64,000 nucleotides of DNA. It comes from an uncultured Mailhella sp. GTDB lineage: Bacteria > Desulfobacterota > Desulfovibrionia > Desulfovibrionales > Desulfovibrionaceae. How positions within the stretch are numbered: position 1 is the stretch's first letter; every line of letters begins with the position of its first letter. A program made the position numbers and the translations under genes. The DNA lies in the NCBI RefSeq assembly GCF_963931295.1, contig NZ_OZ007001.1:1240001-1304000 (forward strand), in the 5' to 3' direction. Below the pieces are notes generated by a model. The model worked only from the letters and a program-made list of their open reading frames with translations, was not told where the DNA came from and did not search any database. Positions 59,128 through 64,000 of the stretch are shown here, in pieces.

Positions 59128-60237
59128 ATGAATACCGACGAGGAGTCCTCCATGTATTCCAGCATTAAGGCGGATAGTCCGGCACGCACTCAACCGTGTT
59201 CACGGGCATGTACGCATTCTGCCGTGCGTCTAGGCAGGAACTCAGACAAAGAGACAGATGCGAAGTCCGCTTCACGGAAATCCCGCTGTCCGCTCGGATT
59301 CTCGGAAATGCAGATAGCCATACTCAGTATTCTCAAAACCTCTCCTCCGGTCATTGCCTACTGGCAGCTTGCGGAAGCCCTCTCCGTTTTCGGCCTGAAT
59401 GTTTCAGAAGGCGCGGTGCGCGGCGCGTTAACCCGCCTTTTCAAATATGGCTTTCTGGTTCGCGGACGTGCAGCCAGAGGCAAAATGCAGGGCAACCGCT
59501 ATGCGTTCACCTCAGATCCGTGCCCTTACATAATACCTTACCGAGACTCTGATCAGTCCGGGATGGATTCCGTCATGGACTCACCAGTCTCCTATGAGCG
59601 CAATCCCGCTCCATCTCTTTTTAAAGAAGAGACAGTAAGAAATTCTGTCTGGGCTGAGCAGCACGAACGTCCGGGAAAAACCTCCACGCTTGAACATCTG
59701 ACGGAACAGGACCTGGCCTTTCACTGGCCCAATCTTTTCCGGCAGGGATTCGGTACCTGCCAGATCCGTCAGATCATTCAGCGGCTCACACAAATCGGGA
59801 TGGGAACGGAACGGGTCATCCAGGGATTGACTCATGCGGAGTGGGAGCTGGAACATGGAATCATGCGCGACAAGAACAACGAGCCCGTTGCAAGCCCGGT
59901 CAACTGGGTGTTCAGCTGTCTTGCCAGAACCGGATATTATCGAAGACCTCAAGGGTACGTTTCCCCGGAAGAACAGGCGGAGCTGGATGCTGCCGAGGAA
60001 GAAGAACGGCAAAAAATTGTGCGGGAAAGTCGCAGAAATTCCGCCTTTGAGGCATGGCTTTCCGGTCTGTCTCCCGAAGAAAAATCGGCTGTGACAGCGC
60101 CGAAAGGTCATGTGTGGAAAATCCCGGAAGACACAGCCCTGCGCCTGCATTTTTTCAGCAACGTCTGGCCTCTTGTTCTGGCCGGGCATCCGCCTGAAGG
60201 CCAGAAAAGCCCTCCGCAAAATCTCACGGAACAGTAG
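59128..60237 (+). CDS. Winged-helix-containing hypothetical protein of the mobile element
   Basis: A 369-residue protein. A polar N-terminal stretch of about 50 residues is followed by a winged-helix-like region (residues about 56-118: MQIAILSILKTSPPVIAYWQ and GAVRGALTRLFKYGFLVRGR). The C-terminal part is helical and charged (EEQAELDAAEEEERQKI). GGAGG precedes the ATG at 59128; the ATG at 59116 is inside that site. This layout recalls replication or regulatory proteins of integrated elements, but I do not recognise the family. It is the last gene before the second RM locus. Confidence 0.62.
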   Translation: MNTDEESSMYSSIKADSPARTQPCSRACTHSAVRLGRNSDKETDAKSASRKSRCPLGFSEMQIAILSILKTSPPVIAYWQLAEALSVFGLNVSEGAVRGALTRLFKYGFLVRGRAARGKMQGNRYAFTSDPCPYIIPYRDSDQSGMDSVMDSPVSYERNPAPSLFKEETVRNSVWAEQHERPGKTSTLEHLTEQDLAFHWPNLFRQGFGTCQIRQIIQRLTQIGMGTERVIQGLTHAEWELEHGIMRDKNNEPVASPVNWVFSCLARTGYYRRPQGYVSPEEQAELDAAEEEERQKIVRESRRNSAFEAWLSGLSPEEKSAVTAPKGHVWKIPEDTALRLHFFSNVWPLVLAGHPPEGQKSPPQNLTEQ

Positions 60238-60273
60238 CCCTTTCCTATCCCCTTTGCGACCGGGGTTCTTCGA

Positions 60274-60312
60274 GGCAGGATGGTAGTTGTAACACACAAC
60301 TATCATCCTGCC
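60274..60312. repeat. 17-bp inverted repeat before the second hsdM
   Basis: GGCAGGATGGTAGTTGT and ACAACTATCATCCTGCC are complementary at 16 of 17 positions across a 5-nt centre. A second small palindrome (CCAGAGG-AAG-CCTCTGG) follows at 60311-60327. It may be an operator, a terminator without T run, or a recombination site. Confidence 0.65.
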
Positions 60313-60410
60313 AGAGGAAGCCTCTGGACTCCCGGCGCTCGGCGCTGCGCTTCTCGCGCCTAAAAGGCAGCACGGATACGCCGCGAACAAAAAAAGCCCT
60401 ACCCTCTTCC

Positions 60411-60439
60411 TTTATTCTTTTCCCGAATTTGACTACCCT
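60411..60439 (+). promoter_or_regulatory. Candidate hsdM promoter, copy 2
   Basis: TTTATT, 17 bp, TACCCT, kept from copy 1 with base changes only in the spacer. Confidence 0.35.
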
Positions 60440-60500
60440 GCCCGGTATGATTCCCTGCCCGTTCCGGCAGGCCAACACCAACAGTATTCAGGAGCAGCCC

Positions 60501-62027
60501 ATGATTACGGGTGCCGTAAAAAATAAAGTCGATAAAATCTGGCTCGACATCTTTTCCGCGGGTCTGGCCAATCCGCTCACCGTCATTGAACAGCTGACAT
60601 ACCTCATGTTCATCCGCGCGCTGGATGTCAAAGAGCTGGAAAACGAGAATTATGAAGCGCTCGGCATGAAGGTCGAAAAAATCTTCCCGCAGACGCCCTT
60701 CGGCCAGTCCATGCGCTGGAGCAAGTTCAAAAACAAAAACGCTCAGTACATGTTCGACGTCATTTCTCAGCGCGTTTTTCCGGCCATCAAGGAAATGAAG
60801 GGCGGAAAACTGCCGGACTTCGACGAGAAAACAGGCACCTTCATTCACCTGCCCGACAGTAACAACGACACGACACAGACGGCCTTTGCTCATTTCATGA
60901 AGGACGCCGTGTTTCTCATGCCCACGCCGCAGGTGCTGGAAAAGGTGGTCACCGGGCTGGAAGAACTGTATGAGCACGACATTGCCGACCTCGACATGCA
61001 GGGCGACCTGTATGAATACATGCTCGACAAGCTCTCCACCGCGGGCCGCAATGGGCAGTTCCGCACGCCCAAGCACATCCGTGACATGATGGTCGCGCTT
61101 TTGCGCCCCACGCCCGACGATATCATCTGCGACCCGGCCTGCGGCACGGCAGGATTTCTCATTTCCGCCGCCGAATACATCCGCACGCACTACGAAAGCA
61201 CCATGACCACGAAGCAGTGGGACCACTTTACCGGGCCCGCCTTCACCGGCTACGACACCGACCCCACCATGCTGCGCATTTCGGCCATGAATCTCATGCT
61301 GCACTCCATACACCACCCGGATATCCGCTACCGGGACAGCGTGTCCAAGGAAAACACCGTGAACGCCGCGTTCACCATGTGCCTCGCGAATCCGCCGTTC
61401 AAGGGCAGCATCAACGACGCAGGCATCAGCGATTCTCTGAAAGCCGTGACCAACACCAAAAAAACGGAACTGCTGTTCCTCGCTCTTTTTCTGCGTATTC
61501 TGAAGAAGGGCGGACAATGCGCCTGCATCGTGCCCGACGGCGTGCTCTTCGGCAGCAGCAAGGCTCATCAGTCCATACGCAGGGAACTTGTGGAGCATCA
61601 TCAGCTGCGGGCCGTCATCTCCATGCCTTCCGGCGTGTTCAGGCCGTATGCGGGCGTATCCACCGCCGTGCTCATCTTCACCAAAACCGCGGCAGGCGGC
61701 ACGGACAACGTCTGGTTCTACGACATGCAGGCCGACGGCTTTTCTCTGGACGACAAGCGCACGCCCGTGGAGCAAAACGACATTCCCGACATTCTCACCC
61801 GCTTTGCCGATCTGGAAAAGGAAAAGAACCGTGCCCGCACGGAACAGTCCTTCTTTGTACCAAAAGAGGAAATTGTCGCCAACGGCTACGATCTTTCCAT
61901 AAATAAATACAAGCAGGTGGAATATACTCCGGTGGAATATCCTTCCACGCAGGAACTGATGACCGAGCTGCACGAACTGGAAATGCAGATTTCCAAAGGT
62001 CTGGCCGAACTGGAGGAGATGCTGTGA
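60501..62027 (+). CDS. hsdM: Type I restriction-modification DNA methyltransferase subunit (copy 2)
   Basis: A 508-residue methyltransferase with the same motifs as copy 1: DPACGTAGFL for SAM and NPPF for catalysis. By hand I count about 21 amino-acid changes between the copies, mostly conservative, so it should be active and able to partner related HsdS and HsdR proteins. AGGAG lies 6 nt before the ATG. Its stop overlaps the next hsdS by TGATG. No second hsdR is seen in the window, so it may work as a methylase only, borrow HsdR of locus 1, or have its own HsdR beyond the edge. Confidence 0.95.
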   Translation: MITGAVKNKVDKIWLDIFSAGLANPLTVIEQLTYLMFIRALDVKELENENYEALGMKVEKIFPQTPFGQSMRWSKFKNKNAQYMFDVISQRVFPAIKEMKGGKLPDFDEKTGTFIHLPDSNNDTTQTAFAHFMKDAVFLMPTPQVLEKVVTGLEELYEHDIADLDMQGDLYEYMLDKLSTAGRNGQFRTPKHIRDMMVALLRPTPDDIICDPACGTAGFLISAAEYIRTHYESTMTTKQWDHFTGPAFTGYDTDPTMLRISAMNLMLHSIHHPDIRYRDSVSKENTVNAAFTMCLANPPFKGSINDAGISDSLKAVTNTKKTELLFLALFLRILKKGGQCACIVPDGVLFGSSKAHQSIRRELVEHHQLRAVISMPSGVFRPYAGVSTAVLIFTKTAAGGTDNVWFYDMQADGFSLDDKRTPVEQNDIPDILTRFADLEKEKNRARTEQSFFVPKEEIVANGYDLSINKYKQVEYTPVEYPSTQELMTELHELEMQISKGLAELEEML

Positions 62028-62611
62028 TGGCAAAACTTGGTGATATATGTCGCTTTCAGTCTGGAGGAACGCCATCAAAAAATATTTCCTCTTATTATGG
62101 AGGAAATATTCCTTGGATTACCACTATTGCACTTAATGGATCAACTATTACAGAAAATGATGCTATCGCTTGGATTACACCTACAGCTATAAGTGACACT
62201 GCTGCAAAAATAGTACCTGCTCAATCTATATTAGTAGGAACTCGTGTCGGTATTGGAAAAGTTGCAATAAACACAATACCAATATCAACAAATCAAGATA
62301 TTCTTGCATTAATAGATATAGATGAAAAAATATGGAACAAAAAGTATTTAATATATGCCATATCTGCAAAAAAAGCATATTTAAATAGCGTTGCTAGAGG
62401 GGCTACTATTAAAGGAATAAAAAAAGAAATTTTAGAAAATTTAGAAATTAAAAAAATATCTTTACTAAAACAACAAAAAATTTCAGACACTTTAGATAAA
62501 ATAAACAATCTATATTTTATCCGCGAACAGCAGCTCTCCAAACTCGACCAGCTCGTCAAATCCCGACTTGTAGGGAAGAAAACCTCCTTGCAGATGGAGG
62601 TTGCCGCATGA
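62027..62611 (+). CDS. hsdS: Half-length specificity subunit with one target-recognition domain
   Basis: A 194-residue protein carrying a single TRD (residues about 1-165: MAKLGDICRFQSGGTPSK, WITTIALNG, VGTRVGIGKVAI) and then the central conserved helix EQQLSKLDQLVKSR. After KSR it leaves the family pattern with a 13-residue tail (LVGKKTSLQMEVA) and stops. A one-TRD HsdS can dimerise and work, or it can be the leftover of recombination at the central repeat. The TRD is very AT-rich. The start overlaps hsdM, and the stop overlaps the next hsdS by ATGA. Confidence 0.85.
   Translation: MAKLGDICRFQSGGTPSKNISSYYGGNIPWITTIALNGSTITENDAIAWITPTAISDTAAKIVPAQSILVGTRVGIGKVAINTIPISTNQDILALIDIDEKIWNKKYLIYAISAKKAYLNSVARGATIKGIKKEILENLEIKKISLLKQQKISDTLDKINNLYFIREQQLSKLDQLVKSRLVGKKTSLQMEVAA
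62525..62566 (+). repeat. 42-bp hsdS central repeat, copy 2
   Basis: Identical by eye to 50156-50197 in locus 1. The half hsdS leaves the family sequence immediately after it, which fits recombination at this repeat. Confidence 0.8.
62581..62602 (+). promoter_or_regulatory. Hairpin masking the ribosome site of the full-length hsdS
   Basis: AACCTCC and GGAGGTT pair perfectly over an 8-nt loop; the right arm is the Shine-Dalgarno of the hsdS at 62608. It lies within the last codons of the half hsdS, so ribosomes reading that gene would open it. Confidence 0.55.
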
Positions 62612-63702
62612 AATCCTACAAATGGCGAGAAGTGCTTTCTATTGTCAATGGTAAGAATCAAAAATACGTTGAAAACCCAAATGGAACATATCCTATTTAT
62701 GGAAGTGGAGGTATTATAGGGTATGCGACTGACTTTCTATGTCCTGAAAATTCCATCATATTAGGAAGAAAAGGATCTATCAATAAACCTATTTTTGTAA
62801 AAGAAAAATTCTGGAATGTTGATACTGCATTTGGAATTATTCCAAATAAGAATATATTACTACCTCTTTTTCTATATTATTTTTGTATATTTTTTAATTT
62901 TGAAAAATTAAATACAACAGTAACAATTCCAAGCCTTACAAAATCTAATCTTTTTGATATAACTATAAACATTCCAGATTTAAAAATACAAACAAAAATT
63001 ACCAATATTCTTAGCAAAATAGATATAATTATATATCAAAAAACAGTTCAGTTATCAAAATTAGACACTCTCGTTAAATCCCGATTTGTCGAGATGTTTG
63101 GAGACCCGGTTAAAAATCCTCTTGGATGGAATACTAGCCCCTTCCTCAGCATGGGATACTGTAAAAACGGCATGAACTTCCACACAGGCGATAGTGGAAT
63201 AAAAATGCACTGCCTAGGGGTTGGAGATTTTAAAGACTATTCTATTATTGATGGTACAGACCATTTGCCCACGATATCTCTGAAAGAAACACCACCAGAA
63301 GAAAGCATGCTACAAGATGGTGATATCCTCTTCGTTCGCTCCAATGGTAATAAAGCTCTTGTCGGTCGTTCTTTGGTTGTTTATCCCCATAATACGCCAA
63401 CCACTTACAGCGGTTTCTGTATTCGCTATCGTTTAACGAGCTTCGATGTTAATATAACCTATTTATTATGCGTGTTAAAAACAGATTCAATACGAAAAAA
63501 AATGATAGGTCGTGGAGCTAATATTCAGAATATTAATCAACAAACTCTTGCTACCTTAGATATTCCTACTCCACCAATAGATCTTCAAGAAAAATTTGCA
63601 GCCTTCGTCGAACAGGTCGACAAATCAAAATTGGCAGTGAAGCAGAGCCTTGAAAAATTGGAAACTCTAAAAAAATCTCTGATGCAGGACTATTTCGGCT
63701 GA
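62608..63702 (+). CDS. hsdS: Full-length type I specificity subunit (locus 2)
   Basis: A 364-residue protein with two TRDs. TRD1 (residues about 1-140, MKSYKWREVLSIVNGKNQK, YPIYGSGGIIGYA) is followed by a central helix (VQLSKLDTLVKSRFVEMFGDP), TRD2 (about 170-320, CLGVGDFKDYSIIDG, LFVRSNGNKALVGRS) and the C-terminal helix (EKFAAFVEQVDKSK...KKSLMQDYFG). The last part is very like that of the hsdS in locus 1. The start has GGAGG 7 nt upstream. Two hsdS genes behind one hsdM, with a recombinase following, suggest the specificity can switch. Confidence 0.92.
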   Translation: MKSYKWREVLSIVNGKNQKYVENPNGTYPIYGSGGIIGYATDFLCPENSIILGRKGSINKPIFVKEKFWNVDTAFGIIPNKNILLPLFLYYFCIFFNFEKLNTTVTIPSLTKSNLFDITINIPDLKIQTKITNILSKIDIIIYQKTVQLSKLDTLVKSRFVEMFGDPVKNPLGWNTSPFLSMGYCKNGMNFHTGDSGIKMHCLGVGDFKDYSIIDGTDHLPTISLKETPPEESMLQDGDILFVRSNGNKALVGRSLVVYPHNTPTTYSGFCIRYRLTSFDVNITYLLCVLKTDSIRKKMIGRGANIQNINQQTLATLDIPTPPIDLQEKFAAFVEQVDKSKLAVKQSLEKLETLKKSLMQDYFG

Positions 63703-63744
63703 TTCCAGATACTATGGCGACACCAAGCACAAGGAGATGCCGCC

Positions 63745-64000
63745 ATGAAAGATCAAATCATCGCTGAAATCGAACGCTCCATGCTGCTCCACCTGGACAA
63801 TGCCCAGATGGAGCAGCTCCATTTTGTCCTGACTTCTACCCTCTGGAATGTCTCCCTTCTCCCTGTGGAAAAAGAACAACAGGTCAAACATGATCCCGAC
63901 AATGTCGAACTTGTATCCATGTTTCTTTCTTCAAAAAAAGTTGAAGGATGCAGCGATAAAACTATAAAATATTATAACGCGTGCTTATCTAAACTTTTTT
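63745..64000 (+). CDS. Tyrosine recombinase, N-terminal part (cut by window end)
   Basis: The first 85 codons of a protein starting MKDQIIAEIERSMLLHLDNA, with AAGGAG 8 nt before the ATG. The segment VELVSMFLSSKKVEGCSDKT and then IKYYNACLSKLF is typical of the N-terminal SAM-like domain of small phage-integrase-family recombinases. Such recombinases are known next to hsdS genes, where they invert or exchange TRDs. The catalytic domain lies beyond the window, so the assignment rests on the N-terminus and gene context. Confidence 0.72.
   Translation, partial: MKDQIIAEIERSMLLHLDNAQMEQLHFVLTSTLWNVSLLPVEKEQQVKHDPDNVELVSMFLSSKKVEGCSDKTIKYYNACLSKLF

Larger units (their letters stand above)
60377..62027 (+). 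repeat. Direct repeat copy 2 (hsdM and its leader)
   Basis: Matches 47990-49640 in the same orientation. The two copies are about 12.4 kb apart and bracket the first hsdS, hsdR, the att site and the integrase. Confidence 0.9.

Overview
The window looks like a chromosome segment of a Gram-negative delta-proteobacterium, most probably a gut-type member of the Desulfovibrionaceae. This is inferred from the large outer-membrane porin of the kind abundant in that family, the GC-rich core genes, and the delta-proteobacterial style of the translation and transcription operons. No rRNA or species marker is present, so the genus is left open.

Left part (1-24 kb). A molybdate/tungstate-type ABC transporter (binding protein cut by the window edge, permease, ATPase) ends in a DUF364 gene. 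Next comes a ygiW-qseB-qseC-like stress/two-component operon. Facing it is an orphan response regulator with a degenerate receiver, then a porin. A long minus-strand translation operon follows: tRNA-Val, thrS, infC, rpmI, rplT, pheS, pheT, with a possible Phe attenuator before pheST. An IS5-family (IS427-like) element sits 38 bp upstream of a dicarboxylate/amino-acid symporter paired with a cysteine desulfidase-like enzyme. The leuC-leuD-leuB operon follows.

Middle part (24-46 kb). A family-9 glycosyltransferase and an AT-rich, probably acquired PLD-nuclease gene precede the core minus-strand block tRNA-Thr, tRNA-Tyr, tRNA-Gly, tuf, rpmG, tRNA-Trp, secE, nusG, rplK, rplA, rplJ, rplL, (about 1.8 kb gap), rpoB, rpoC. 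Then come an autotransporter, a small heat-shock protein and a frameshifted membrane-protein gene.

Right part (48-64 kb) is accessory. A complete type I restriction-modification locus (hsdM, hsdS, hsdR and a PD-(D/E)XK-like gene) is followed by a tRNA-Met 3' fragment flanked by short repeats and a tyrosine integrase, which look like an integration site. Inside the adjoining element are a RhuM-family gene, unknown genes, an AlpA-like DNA-binding protein, and a second, near-identical hsdM. That hsdM is followed by a one-TRD half hsdS, a full hsdS, and the start of another tyrosine recombinase cut by the window end. This second locus has the layout of a type I methylation system whose specificity is shuffled by recombination. 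It also shares a direct repeat of about 1.6 kb with the first locus. This is the most interesting part of the window.
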